64,000 nt of DNA from Dreissena polymorpha. Its lineage: Eukaryota > Mollusca > Bivalvia > Myida > Dreissenidae. Shown here piece by piece: positions 34,331 to 48,555 of this stretch; positions within the stretch are counted from its first letter, which is position 1; the number at the start of each line of letters is the position of its first letter. The stretch lies in contig NC_068362.1 in NCBI RefSeq assembly GCF_020536995.1, positions 1,069,394-1,133,393 on the forward strand, in the 5' to 3' direction. Below the pieces are notes generated by a model. The model saw only the letters and a program-made list of their open reading frames with translations. It made no database searches and had not been told where the DNA came from. The position numbers and the translations under genes are program-made.

Positions 34331-35650
34331 CAGTGTTAGTTACTCTTTAATATTACTGTCTATGAACGCAGACATTAGATTTATCATAAACTAAGATTGG
34401 AATCAATATAGGACTGTCGAAGATCTCGTCTAATCTCGCAGTTATCTGCTATCTGAATTTAAACGTGATACTTCATTATTAAGTTTTTTTGTATCGTTTA
34501 CCGTTTTTTTTTATGTACTTGCTAATTAATAGTGCATGGGTGAGCATAACTGTATATCAAAAAGTACAGGCAAGTATGGAAAAAAACAATAATTAAAAAA
34601 CAATGACGCTAACAGAGTCGTGATTGCAATCAGTAGGTATTAAACATGTTTTAGCTGATTTAAATCAACGGTGTAATTGGTTTACATAATAGTTACGCAA
34701 TGCTAACCAAATGTAATCAGTTTGGTTTTCAGATAATAGAATATCACTTGCATTTAAGAAATTTGATTAATATATCGGCGCTAGACGCATAATACAATCC
34801 TTTGATAAACTTAGTAAAACATTAACAGCCGTTCCCATTTTTAAACTTAATAATAATCTTGATAACTGCAGGTATATTTCCTTTCCCATACGTCAGTGAA
34901 GAATGTATCCATCAGACATTCATTCAAACAAAAACATGTTGGTTTTATATAATTTATTACAATAGAGCAACAGCTGACGCCAGACGTTCATTTGAATAAA
35001 GTTTGATAATTGCTTGAGAAACATGCGTGTCGACGTAAAACTTGTTCTTAAGTTGATAATTGAATTTGTCAAACTCGAACATTAAAAACTCGCTCAGCGG
35101 ATATGTAATAGAAGATTTAATTGAAACGCTGATGAAAATATTACGCACGTTAACTATGATTTCAATAGAAGACATTCGTGTAGGAGTGTGTATTTAAACA
35201 GCATTAACGTTGCAATCAATATTTGGACGGAAGGAGAAAACTATTTGTATAACAATGATTTGACTTTTATGCTAATGTACACATGTCTTCTGTTTTGAAA
35301 GCTCTAAAATATTAATGAGTTTATCGATTGCACTTTCAACGACTTGAATGTGGCTTCTTTTCCTTATACCTGTCGGAAAGATCATTTCTTTTCCATTTTA
35401 CAATCTGAGTGTATCCATTACTTAAATACAGTATTAATTTGCATAATTGTACTGTGGTGATAAATGTGAATTAAATTGATAGAGCCAACTCGCGATATAT
35501 GCTGAATTTATATCAAATATTTGCAGATACTTTTAATAAATCATCTGCAACCACATCATAACTTAACGATAAAAGTTTACTTATCATGAGTTGAAATAGC
35601 GCGTCAACATAAACTTAATGCTGATCTTTAAACTCAAATATATATGACAT
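34330..35650. other. AT-rich stretch without recognised features
   Basis: No coding domain, RNA or repeat recognised. The minus-strand open frame at 34957-35175 has no motif I can name. Confidence 0.45.
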
Positions 35651-35654
35651 GTAG

Positions 35655-35878
35655 ATGTTTTAATACTTGTTCCACTGGAACAATCCAATATGACACATGA
35701 CATTGTGGTATTTGTAGACTCGCGGGACATCGAAAGGGGACCCGAAGTAGAACCTGGAGGAACTCCCACACCTCCATGTACATCTGAACGTGGACTAGCA
35801 GTAATGGCTTGTGTTCTATGCAATTTGTGCACGTCCCGGAATGACACGAACTGCATCAGGAAGCATTGCATGGCTTAG
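35655..35878 (+). CDS. Candidate terminal exon: cysteine-rich peptide tail
   Basis: Acceptor ATGTAG| at 35654, then an open frame (read with two bases first, i.e. phase 1) to a TAG at 35876-35878, followed by AATAAA at 36139-36144. The sequence is GC-richer than its surroundings. It reads DSRDIERGPEVEPGGTPTPP, then CTSERGLAVMACVLCNLC, then TSRNDTNCIRKHCMA: six Cys in the last 40 residues, resembling the processed end of a secreted peptide or hormone precursor. The phase fits the signal-peptide exon at 22062-22158 (G+AT gives Asp at the junction). The opposite strand is also open over 95 codons, so strand choice rests on splice and poly(A) signals. The polypyrimidine tract is weak. No family recognised. 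Confidence 0.35.
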
Positions 35879-36138
35879 TGACACCATCAGCAGAGCAAGC
35901 GTTTTTACGATTGCATACATGAAGTAGAACATTCATACAGAAGCTTGTGGGGCGCATATGGCGTCTGAAATAAGAGATTGTCAGAAGTAGCTTTGAGTGA
36001 GTTTGTTAAGTGATACTCCGGGTGTAGTTTAACCATTTAAACAATAGAAAGCCACGATACTCCATTTAATCGCGTGGTTTTTAATGCATATTTTATAATC
36101 GTGAACAGTAATGGTTGGCCTTTGAACAATGTATTTTC

Positions 36139-36144
36139 AATAAA
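36139..36144 (+). terminator. Poly(A) signal after the Cys-rich exon
   Basis: AATAAA 260 nt downstream of the TAG at 35878. In AT-rich DNA this can occur by chance. Confidence 0.3.
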
Positions 36145-36149
36145 AATCA

Positions 36150-37530
36150 AGTTGTTTTACTTATGCATTATACAGAATGCCGACACCGCTACGTATGATC
36201 AACACTATTGTTCGTGAAGACCACTCTTCAAAAACACACACTGTTTCTATTTTCCGATTGATGAAAGAATACGAATTGACAAATTATATTTATTCACCAG
36301 ATTAAGTCACATTCTAACAACTATATTGCATGCCGATTCAACCACAGTAGAAAATAACACATGAATATACAAGTATTGTCTACGAAAATGTTAATTGTAG
36401 GCCCTCTTGTAAGCATGCATTTTGCGCCCCAAATCTTTGTAAGATATTCCATGTTTCGTTTGGATGTTGAGAATTTTATCAATTGTAGATCATGTTTAAT
36501 AAATTAACAATTACTTTTGCGCATTTTGTTACTTCATTTGATCATATTTGTTAAATCAAATTTAAATTAACAAAACATTAATAAATAAATCATGTCAAAT
36601 CCAGATTGGCGAAATATGTGAATGTGAATAGATATTTTTAATCAAATAGGTATTCGTATTTGTTTTAACACAAACACGTTTTTGTTTTCGTTTAAATTGC
36701 CTTTTTTGTTTTGAAATGAAACAATTGACGTTATTAACGTTTTTCTGTTTGGTTTGGTATTTCTAAGTAAATATAGATGTTGACTTAATTTACAAATTTG
36801 TCATCTCAACAGTTAAATTAAAAAATCTGTATATTTTATGTAAAAATTATGGGTTTTTGTCGTCGTATTTGTTTACTCATGCACGCATTTACAAATAATT
36901 TGTTGGCACATGTTATTCTTAATTTCAATACACGATACACATTCAAACATGTATAAGTCTTTTAATTTATTTAAAAATAATCACATACAATTGAATACAT
37001 TTAATTTTATAATAGCATTATTACATAATCTGGTTTGCTAAACCTTTTATCATGATACAAGTTGCTATGGTATTGTCTGTTACTAATGTGACTCGCTGAA
37101 CTATGCCAATTGTCACGTGATAGAATGTCAAGCAAAAGCCTGCCAGGCATAATAGATGATGAACGGAATGGGTACGTATTAACTTATGTACCTGTGTTTA
37201 GAAATACAATTAAAAAATATTTCTCTCCTGGCACTGTGTCCTGAGTTTCCACATTTACTTTTTTATAAACGATCGCTCTAAGAATGAAAATTATGCAATA
37301 ATATAAATAAAAATACCATACATTTTGCGATTAAGGAACTAAATAGCAGTAGATTAAAAAAAACAGGTAAATCTGTATCTTTATTTCCGGGGTTTGTGTT
37401 AGACAGTTCATAATTAAATAAGATGCAATATAAATACAACCAGTAATGTATTAACAAAAACCAAACAATATGAAGACGAGAAGACGGTTCGGAACCAAAC
37501 GATGAGGGGCGCTCGGCATGCCAACATATG
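36150..37530. other. AT-rich stretch without recognised features
   Basis: Very AT-rich, no gene or repeat structure seen. A minus-strand open frame of 122 codons at 37580-37948 lies just beyond, in a GC-richer patch. It resembles no domain I know and may be part of a dispersed repeat. Confidence 0.45.
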
Positions 37531-37947
37531 TGTTTTCAATTAAAATTCAACTTGTCAGTGATATAACAAATTAACCGCGTCATGCGAGGATGGGTCGTAA
37601 GCAATTTGCAACAAGCGCTGCTCCGCACCATCTCGGGCAGTCGCGCTGTCTGGTAAGCCCCAACCCCGTCCGATATGAAGTCACCCAATATTTCGTACGA
37701 AATATCGTGCGGCCATCGTAGCTCCTGACCTGAGTGTGCGAGCAAGCAGGCTGGTCTGGACCTCTACTAGACCCACATAGCATACGACGTATTTTCTCCT
37801 GACGCGGCTGAAATAATACACTATCAATAGATGTCATGACGAGTTGGTCTTCATCATACATACATAAGATACAATCGATGTAGCGTCGCCTCCTATAAGC
37901 AGCTGCCGATTTATTGCATAAATCAAACGTGTATAGTAACGATTTCA

Positions 37948-39975
37948 TGGGGAAAGAGTATTATCTGTCCTATTCATAAATCAAGACCAACACAAATGCC
38001 AGAAAACTATCGTGGAATATCACTTACAAATACAATGTATAAAATCTTCACGGGTGTCATTAATAAACGATTGTACGAATGGGCAGAAACCAACAATAAA
38101 ATTGATGAATCACAGTCAGGTTTTCGTACTGGTTACTCAGCTATCGATAATATATTTGTCTACAAGCTACAGCTCAAAAATATCTGTCAAAAAAAGGAGG
38201 TAGATTTTATTGATTATAAATTGACTTCCTCAAAGCCTTCGCTAAAATCAAACATCATGTACTCTTCCAGTCCCTACAAAGAAAAGGCATAATGAACATT
38301 TTTTTTAATGTTTTACTTAATATGTATACATCGCTGTATTCATGCGTAAAAATTCAAAATACGAAAATCCAACCCGACGGACACTCTTTGTTTTCACATG
38401 TAAAGATAACAGAATTTTTTTAATGCAATATTGGAACCAGGCAAGGTGATAAAACCAGATCAACGATTTTTACATTATTTATCGATGAATTATCTACGAT
38501 GTTACGAGAGAAATGGGGAAATGGAATATTCATTACTAATGAAATTCACGACAGTATATGTCTAATGTTCGCCGATGATGTAGCTAGCTGTGCCGAAACA
38601 GCAATTAAATTACAACAGCAATTAAACGTTATTGACGAATTTTGTGCTTTAACTGGAATGGAAATTAATCAACAAAAAACTGAAATAATTGTATTTAGGA
38701 ACGGTGGACCTTCAAGACATTACGAACATTGGAGTTTCCGGGGCACGCGAATCAATACTACATCTATTTATAAATACATGAGATTATATTTACACCAAAA
38801 TTATCTGGGAGCACTACACATGAAAAACTAAGTGCACAAGCAAAAAAAGCATTTTTTTTCTATTTACAACTATAAAAAATCATTTGGGTATTTCCCGAGA
38901 AAAGAATTATTTCTTTTGTTTGATAGTATGATCAAACCAATTTTATGTTATGGATCACAAATATGGGGTTACGTGTATATTGACTCAATTGAAGTTGTAC
39001 ATAACAAATTTTGTACACGAATTTTGCATGTTAAAAAACCTACTAACACATGTCTTGTTCATGGTGAATGCGGACGCTTCCCATTATGTCTTACCTACTT
39101 TGTCAATTTTATAAAATATTGGTGTACGTTACTAACTATGCCTAATCATAGATACCCTAAACAATGTTATATAATGTTAAAATGGCTTGATGACTCCGGA
39201 AGAAAATGTTGGGCTTGAAAAGTAAAATCAATGCTATTTCGTTATGGATATGTAAATGTATGGATAAGTCAAGAAATTGGTGATGTTAATTTATCCATTA
39301 GACACTTTCGCCAACGTATTATTGATTGTTATACTCAAAACTGGCAAAGTGATATAAACAATTCTTCTCGCTGTCACCATTACATGCATTATAAAACAAT
39401 AATAAATACTGAAAGATATCTTACCTTAGAAAACATACCATATAAACATATTATTGCATTTTCTAAATTTAGATGTTCTAATCACAAATTAATTATTGAG
39501 ATTAGTAGACAATCAAATATCCCATTTGATGATAGACTATGTTATTTTTGTCTGGATAACAATAATATACGTGTTATTGATTGTGAATTTCATGTATTTT
39601 TCTATTGTTTTAAACCCAGTGACATCCGTACCCAATATCTTTTTAATTGGTACCATGTAGGATGTTCAATATCTGATTTTTATTCATTAATGGGATCAAA
39701 TAATGGTGAAAGTATCCATAAAGTCGCAAGTTTTTTTATACCATCTGTTAAACAACATCAATTTATAACTTTGTATTTATATGTATATCTACATGTGAAA
39801 CAACATCAATGTGTATGTATTTATATATTTATCTAAAAACGTATAATTAAATATGGATAGAAATAGTTACAAGGCAACTATGTGATTGTATAAAATTTGT
39901 GTATATTGTGTATTGTTGAGCCGGTGGCCAGTATTTACTTCAATAAAATTGTTCGAGTTTGAGTTTGAGTTTGAT
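37948..39975 (+). mobile_element. 5'-truncated LINE with RT (FADD) and long C-terminal region
   Basis: Plus-strand reverse transcriptase remains: PENYRGISLTNTMYKIF and ESQSGFRTGYSAIDNIFV (RT blocks 1-2), a gap, then TRQGD...FTLFIDELSTM and ICLMFADDVASCAE (catalytic FADD), LTGMEINQQKTEIIVF, and KPILCYGSQIWGYVY. From 39231 to 39836 a C-terminal domain is open, with IPFDDRLCYFC and a Cys/His pattern. At least three frame breaks separate the pieces. The 3' end is a (GAGTTT)n tail at 39955-39974, typical of LINEs with simple-repeat tails. It lies directly upstream of segmental-duplication unit 2. Confidence 0.8.
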
Positions 39976-40368
39976 AGTCGATATATTGTAGTTGTGTGAG
40001 GCGCTAAAGGTCAAAATAAAGTACAATCAGAACACTTTATAGCACATGTACATGACAGCAAATACTGCTTAAATGTGAATGTTTTTGCATGTGTATATGG
40101 AAGTATCGACTTTGCGTGGTCAAACACGCTGTATATAAACACTTTTGACATGGATTTAACGGAAATGAAATAAATCTTTGAAGGTAAATCGTTTATTGCG
40201 TATTTGGTTGTATTAATTCAGAAATTATGTTACTAGTTTTTTTAACCGATCGATACGCGGTCACGGGCGGATATTTAACGAATTCGTTCATGAATAGTCA
40301 TAACGAGTAACGCTTCATTAAGTATAAATTTTTATAGTACATAAACTAGAACATCAAATGCTTATTAG

Positions 40369-40429
40369 TATTTAAAGAATTCGCTCTCTTACGACGGAAT
40401 AAAGGTAACAAAGGAACTTACATATCGAA
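40369..40429 (+). promoter_or_regulatory. Core promoter and 5' leader of CBR1-like gene 2
   Basis: TATTTAAAG at 40369-40377, then the pyrimidine-rich block at 40382-40397, with the ATG at 40430. Spacing is nearly the same as in gene 1, so both copies were duplicated with their proximal promoter. Confidence 0.5.
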
Positions 40430-43400
40430 ATGAGCGGATCAAAACGTGTTGCTGTTGTAAGTATTGTTTAGCACTTAACAAAATTGTCATTCAAAGTCAC
40501 GATTAACGTAGATTTTTTTAGATACATACTTATATCATTTGTTTGTTAAACTGGCTTATTTAAATCTTCCATTTTAATTATTTAAAAAAAAATACATGTA
40601 GAATCTGGCACGAGATGTCATATCATACCATATTTTATTAAACGAGTTCAGGAATTTTGTTAGTAAGCGAGCCTTTGGCGAGCTTACTAACGAATTTCCT
40701 GGACGAGTTTAATAAAATATGGTATGAAATGACAATGAGTGTCAGAACTTTTTGATCACATGCTTTTAAATGAGCAATTTAAATAAATATTAACGCAAAC
40801 ATAATGATAAATCCCGAATGTTGCTTACATTTCGTGACCTATTTATGTCAAGTTGTTCAACATGATACTCGAAATACTGGCCATATGCCTTATGTGTGGC
40901 TTGAAGGCGCAATCTACGCTATTTACAGGAGACATCAGCGGCCCTAATAACATTATTTAGTTGCTTTGGAAAACTCTCAACATCAGTTGTAAATGAGGGG
41001 TTTAATACATTTTTAGAAGAAAATGGATTTTAAATTGACAATCAGACAGGTTTTAGAAAAAAATGCATTATTGTATGGACCACATATTTGTTATTCAATT
41101 TTTAATTGAAACGCTACGCATAGACAAAAACATCACTATTAATACAAGTTAAATATATACTTAGTAATCAAATCATTTAATCATTCAACAATGACATGCA
41201 ATACAAGTATAGATAACTTCAGGTTTCATGTTAAATATTACTAAACGAATAATCATTATAAAAACATAAAATATGTTTAATTTATGTCATAAAAAAGAAA
41301 AACAATGAGTCTTTTACATTTACAATGTGCCAGGAAAAATAACGTTTTTGTTGTTGTAATTTTTTGTCTCTGTGCTGTTCATGTACGTGTATTTTGACTG
41401 TAACCTTAAACCGTGAGGCACATTGCTTTTGAAATAAGTTTATTATTTATTTATTACAGCTACATTGATACATGTCTGATATAACGTTGAATGATATATC
41501 TTTTTATCTGTTCAAGTTGTTTTATCACATGCCACACCCTGTTTTCCACGTAATATAACCATAAGAATATGTTTATCAAACACATGCGTAATTTACTTTT
41601 TAAGCGTTTTCATTGGCTGAGTTTTCGTTCGATTGACCAATCGCATTTTGTTATTTTGCTGAAATGACGTGGCAACGTCAAATGACGTCACGAAATGTAA
41701 ACAACATTCCGGATTTATCATTATGTTTGCTTAAATATTTATTTTAATTGCTCATTAAAAGCATGTGATAAAAAGATCTGACAGTCGTTGTAATCTCATA
41801 CCATATTTTATTAAACTCGTCCCGGAATTTCGTTAGTAAGCTCGCCAAAGGCTCGCTTACTTACAAAATTCATCGACTCGTTTAACAAAATATGGTTTGA
41901 TATGACTACTCCCGCCAGATCCTATTTATATCAGTCAATGTTTGGAGGTAGTTCATATTACTCGGAATGAACTATAAAGTCATCATATTTAGTAAAATGG
42001 ATTCAGATTCAACTAACCAAACAATTTGATACCAATATGTTGTATATTTTATACACAAAAAAGCAACATAAACAGCATAAACACCAACAACATATTTACA
42101 AATATAAAGCGAAAGTACTCATGACGTCATTATTAACACATTAAACGTCAAAAATCATAATTATATATTCCATCAATAAATGAAGCGTCGTAGTGATTAT
42201 TTTTCACAATTTCTTTTAAAATGGGGGACGTAGAGGTATGATAAACAGAAAATAGATTACTGCCTGATCGTTTTGAAATATGTCAGGCAATAACCTGTTA
42301 TTCTCTATGTATAACTAAATATATATTGCTCCTCGTAATGCATACCTGTATGCATGAGGTCTGAATACAGTTATGTTGTATTGTGTTCATTTGTTTATTT
42401 AATTTTAGGTGACGGGGTCGAACAAAGGTATTGGCTACGCTATTGTTCGCGGTCTCTGTAAACAATTTCAGGGCGACGTCATCTTAACCGGTAAGTTTTG
42501 CTAGAAGCGTAATTTGCAATTTGATGTTAATTTTTGCAGATGTTGTTTACGATGAATTGTCATTATTCACTTTTAATTCGCCGACATGTAACGAATAGTT
42601 TAATCGACTTAAGACTGAGAGGTCCCTGTTAAATCCCCAGTCGGGGATCATTTTAGTATCTCTTCATATACTATTAGAACTTGAACTTCCCGGGCAACAG
42701 GCTCAGGAGAACCTCTGTGAGCCCATGGCTATCAAAAATCGATTACAATAAATAGACTTACACCAAAGTAGTTGACTATTGCATGGTTTACATATCTCGT
42801 CTGAGCTGTGTTTGGTTTTAGTTTCTTCAAGCTATTTCGGAAATAAAAAAATACTAGTAATTTTCATACTATACTTACATAATAGTATACTATACTTTTT
42901 TAATTATAATTAGCATGCCATTATCATGTGTTCCACCTTCTAGCCCGAAACGAGGCCAATGGTAAAGCAGCGCTCAAGAAACTGAACGCAGAAGGCCTGA
43001 AGCCCGTGTTTCACCAACTAGACATCACAGACGTCGCCAGCGTTCAGCGCATGCGCGATTTTCTGCATAAGAACTACGGTGGCCTTGACGTTCTCGTGAA
43101 TAACGCGGCCATAGCTTACAAGGTCGGGGCAGAGGATTTATTAGTCTTTTTTTCCCCATGTTAAGCGAGTTTAATGAATGCCGTCTGTCCGCATGTACAT
43201 TATTGTTTTTGTGTCAGCTCCATATTTTATCTTCAATATCCTTTGAAGTATTTTAATGAAACTTGGCTTCAATCATTAGGACATTAAGTCAGTCGCGAAA
43301 TCTCCAAGTAAATATTCGAGACTTTGCCTTGTAAAATATATGTGGCTTTACTTAACACTAAGATAGATTTCTCCATATTTAATATTATTGTTGCAGAGTG

Positions 43401-46400
43401 CCGCCACAGAACCCTTTTCTGAGCAGGCCGTGGTCACCATGGCAACGAATTTTTGGGGAACATTAAACGCCTGCAACGTTCTGTTTCCGTTACTAAGGCC
43501 ACATGCAAGGTGAGCAACGCAGGGCGAGTAAATTCAAAGGAAGTAATATAGGCGTTAGTCAGTTATGTGATCGATTCGCTATATAGGCAGTATTTTCATG
43601 ATTGGTTATCAATATTTATCTCTTAGCGTTTAAACAATAATCTCAATCAGGACAAATGTATAATGCATCAACAACACACATATTAAATGTGCGTATTTCG
43701 ATGATATTGAGGTTCTTCTGAGTCTGAAGCAATTTTATGTGTGGACCCGTATAGTGTTCTGGCACTCCTACTTAATCAACTTACTAGAATTACGGAAGTT
43801 AAGGCAAACTTTAAGTATAGCTGAACTATACAGGTATTGAGTTGTAACTGAAGAATTGTCAATTAGGCGTGGTCTTGTGATGTGATGGGAAGTCGGAGTA
43901 CCCGGAGGAAACTCCTTCTGCCCGTCATATTTTTTGAAATGTGCAAACATATTTTTTACATGGAAATTGCTATAGTTTTTAAGTAAACTATATAACTTAA
44001 AAATATTAATCTTAATAAATCTATCTTGATACCATTTTCGTTCTAAACATGTTGTAGATCTAGTGTTTTTTTTATCTCTGCCATAATTCTTTAATTCATA
44101 TCATAAACAATTTTCTAGTTTTATAAACCCAATTTACATTCCTCTTTTGTTGTCTCGCACGTTACCTACACGAACTGTGCATACAGCTACTTGTAACTCC
44201 TGTAGATTTGTCCCACCTCAACATTTACTTTAACGGATTTTTATTAGACCGACCAAAATGTCTACAACATACAGGTTTATACGACGCCACACTTTAAAGA
44301 GACTTGTTCACAGATTTTCAAATATAGCAGTTCGTCATTAAATTTTTTAAATAATAAACGTAAACATCGGGATTGAAGATCTCCAATATATTACAGAATA
44401 CGATTGAAAAAATGCTCAAACCCCTGACCTTTTGATAAAGTTAACTATAACCTCCATCCGTTTCAGGGTCATAAACGTTTCAAGTCGTTTAGGGTCAAGT
44501 ACGGCCTCGAGATGCACCCAAGAACTGCAGAAACGGTTTCTGGACACGGAACTGAGCTTGGCGAAAGTTGAACAACTCATGAAGGAATTTGTCGCGTAAG
44601 TTTATCATATTGGCTCTTAACCACTAAAAAAGCTTTTGTCAATTTACTTTTGGTCAATTGCTGGTTAAAGCCACATTAACACTCAAAATCAACGAATATT
44701 TCGTACAATATTTCGTAAAATAAAGTTAACCCATAACAAATCAGTGTTCGTTATATCAATAGCCAAACTTTCAATGCTTGATGTGTACTGGTAACATAGA
44801 TTTAACGAAATACAAAATGCTCGTTTTTATTTATTTGGGTCACAATATATTCCATGTGAATTTTCCGCGACGATATCCGAAAATTTACGAGCAAATGCCA
44901 GATTGGCTTCGGGCTGCTCACGAGAACTACGTCGTGCTTCCAGCGCTGCCCGAATTTAATCTCTCATTTGCTTTAAGGATTGCTCAAGTTCCTTGTAGTA
45001 AAAATAATTCCCCAAGAACTATGTAAAGCTGAACAATTTGAAAGCTGTTCGGATAAATGAAAATCTGTTCTATTGTATATATTAGAACCGAACATTGAAA
45101 AATGAAGTAAGTTTGTCTATGTGGTTAATTTGCTTAAATTGGAAAATATTGTTAAAAAAAATTACTACACAATATTACCTTATTTAAGATACTTTCCGAG
45201 AACGATTCCTGTTTAGAACTTGGAAGTGTCTATGAAACGATAGTTTGAACGTATCCAACAATAAAAATCCTTTCAGAACACGGGACATTTTGAGGCAGGT
45301 CCGTCCTATTTCACAAAATTTTAATCTGATCATCAAACTTGGTGACCATGTGTCTTGTCAAAATATGTCTGCAAAGTTGGACAAATTATCATTCGCTTAC
45401 AAACATCTGAATTAAGGCATTTACTAATACTAATAGTAATATACAAAATACATGTGTATAGGCAAACATGTTCGTGTCTGCCCTAGAACTAGTTTTAATC
45501 GTATTATTAAGAAACTTGGTTTCCACATTTGTGGGCCGTAAAGCTTAAAATAGTTTGAGAAACAGTAAGGGGATCTGAACGTCGTCTGAATTAACCAAAT
45601 CTTCAAAATAAAATTGTCCTCTTTCTATTTTGAAAAGTTTTAATCATGTCCTTCGTGTCTTCGTTGTATGAATAATTCTACTACACAATAATATATCCTC
45701 CACAATTCAATGCAAACAATACCTTTCAAATGACGTATTTTGTGACACTCTGGCAGTCTTGTACTTAATAGTCACTTTTGTCGCCTGGTATGAAACAAGT
45801 TACGGATTGCATACATGTCTTTTGTTTTTTATTTCTTATTATATCCTAAGCGTGTCTGAAACATGTTTGTGTATTTGATTGGATCTTAAGTTTACACGTG
45901 AACTTTTGGGCTGCGTTTACTGTGGTATTTGTTTTTACACAATCTGATGTAAAGTAAGATCAAGAAACACAAGTTGTGTCATGTGATCCTTTGGGCAATG
46001 GATTAAACAGAATCTTACTTTAAATAACTGCGACTCTTCAATCAAATACTTCAGATCTGCGAAAGCCGGAAATCTCAAGGCAAAGGGCTGGCCAGAGCAA
46101 GCCTACGGCGTAAGCAAGATCGGGGTCACTCTAATGACGATTGTCCAACAACGGCAGCTCAATGCTGATAAACGACCGGACATTGTGGTTAATTCGGTAA
46201 GACGACCGGACATTGTGGTTAATTCGGTAAGACGACCGGACATTGTGGTCGATTCAGGTGATTTGATGTACCATTGGTTGCAACCACTGTATTCACGTCA
46301 AACCTTATCTTTAACAAATTGTCTAGCACATTCAAAGCTATAAAATGCATGCACATTTGTAAAATAAATGTCAATTGAAGTCGCCTTTTATTAAACAATA

Positions 46401-48469
46401 AACGAGAACATTTGAATGCATTTAATGCATGCGCATTCCCTGGATTGTGAATATATTACATTTTATTGTTTTTGAGGCGACGACACAATTCAGAGACTTT
46501 TTTATGGCCAGATTGTTTTTATTTTGAGATACTCGAAGTCACGTGCGAACAAATTTTTACAAAAGCAAAACAATGCAATAATTTTAAATATTTTATAAAA
46601 CACTCCTAAAATAATCATAACCATCAATATTGAAAGTAAGTTTTCATTTGAATATATAGTACATAACAACAAATAGATGTAGATTAAGCAATTCAGAATG
46701 CCAAGGAAAATTGTTATACACAGAACAGAACCGATTGAGAAAAATTACTTTCTAATCATACTAATAATATGATTGTCGAAATACAGATCACTAGATATAG
46801 TGTTTATGGAGTTAAAAATAGAAGTATACACATCTATTGCATTACAAAGTATGAGAAATGCTCCTATAATGTTTGGTAAATTTTTAAGACAACCAAATAT
46901 CTGTGAGATATGCAACATGCTGTTATAGTTCTGAAATGGTAACTGCAAAATATCTAAACATCAAGTGTAGCCTACAATGATATACTTAACTCTCAATATC
47001 AAATGTTTATGTCAAATGGTGTCTGAGGCCGTCTTGTAGTGAACAGGACTGCAGCAAGTGTTTTTTGACTAGCCAATCCGGAATTTGGTGAACAGGTGGG
47101 GGTTCATGCGGTTTTTGATTGTCCGCTGCCTGAATGTTTGGAACTGCTCGGACGTTGAAAGCAGATGGTTTGGGTCGGTCCTGTTGTATCTTTCATGCTG
47201 CTTCAGCCACTTGGTATGTTCCTTTGACTTGATGACGGTTTAAGCTTTTTTAAAAAGTGTTTGACCCGTCATTCTGCTTTTTTGTAATGTTATCCTTTAC
47301 CAAAGTGCCTTCGGCTTCTTTACCAAGTATGTCTGAGTGGGACCCATTGCAGCATGATAGTGTTTGCACTGCATAGCTTCACAAGTAAGTTGACTTTTCG
47401 TTCATCAGTTTGTTGTGTCTGGCAGTGTCTGTATGACTTAATTTAAAAATTTCAACTTTTTTTAGAGGAGAGTTGGCTGTGTTCAATATGAGCTGCACAT
47501 ATTTTTAGCGCTACTGCTTTAGACTAAACATTGGCGGAGTAAAGGCAGGTAGCGAGTGATCTTCTCTCCCTCCTGGGTACCTGATGTAGATTCTGGCTCC
47601 GCCACGTCTGACATCCTAGTTGAAAGATCCGTAGGTGAAGTCATGCGTCCAATGGTGAGTGATTTTCGTTTGCACTTCGCTCCAGCCTGAGTGTTCAAGG
47701 TACTGGGAGATATGTTTGGAGACATTACCCAGGATATCGAGGCATTTCTCTACCAAAACTATTGTCTGCTGGATGAAGCTTCCTCTCTTCAGTCGTCTGT
47801 TTGTTGATTTGCTCAGACTTTCTTTCATAGGATAAGTGGTAGTCGTTTGAACCTTTTTCCTCGGGCGAGGATGTTGGTTTTCCTTCTGTACTTAGACGTA
47901 GAATAATCTCGTTGGTGGTTGAACGGCTTGTTCATGTGTTCCACTGGATGATCCTTCTTTGAGGTTTTTCTTTCCCTCTTCTTCAAAGCACAGTGTTTTA
48001 ACTGACTTCCTCATAACTATCTATACAGCAATTGGCTGAATATCTTCATCAGCATGATATTTTGAGCTGGTAATTAAAGTGACATTATGCGCATCTAACA
48101 GTATAATTATGCTATGTTTATAGGTGTCTATCGCAACCGTTGTTTATTTTTGGTGTTTTCACTTCATATACACTTATATTTGTTAAAGCAGCATCAACAT
48201 ACTAAAACAATAACCCGGAAAGAGAAAAATAATGCATTTGAACATCAACCGTTCTTTCGTTTGACAATCGATCATATATGTACGATGTGAATCTAAATTA
48301 AGTTTTAGTGCAGATTCGTTCATACGACACAAAGACACAATTTTGTTTTACGGATCATTTTAATTTCCTGCAACGATATCTATCCATACGACACACGAAC
48401 ACTAACTCCGATCCTAACAAAAAGACAGTTTCGCTCGGCTGAGAGGACTGGGACAATCATGTAAAATAT

Positions 48470-48555
<86 letters not shown>

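Noticed and set aside
37580-37948. Minus-strand open frame of 122 codons in a GC-richer patch
   Set aside because: No domain or conserved motif recognised; could be part of a dispersed repeat. Not enough to call a gene.
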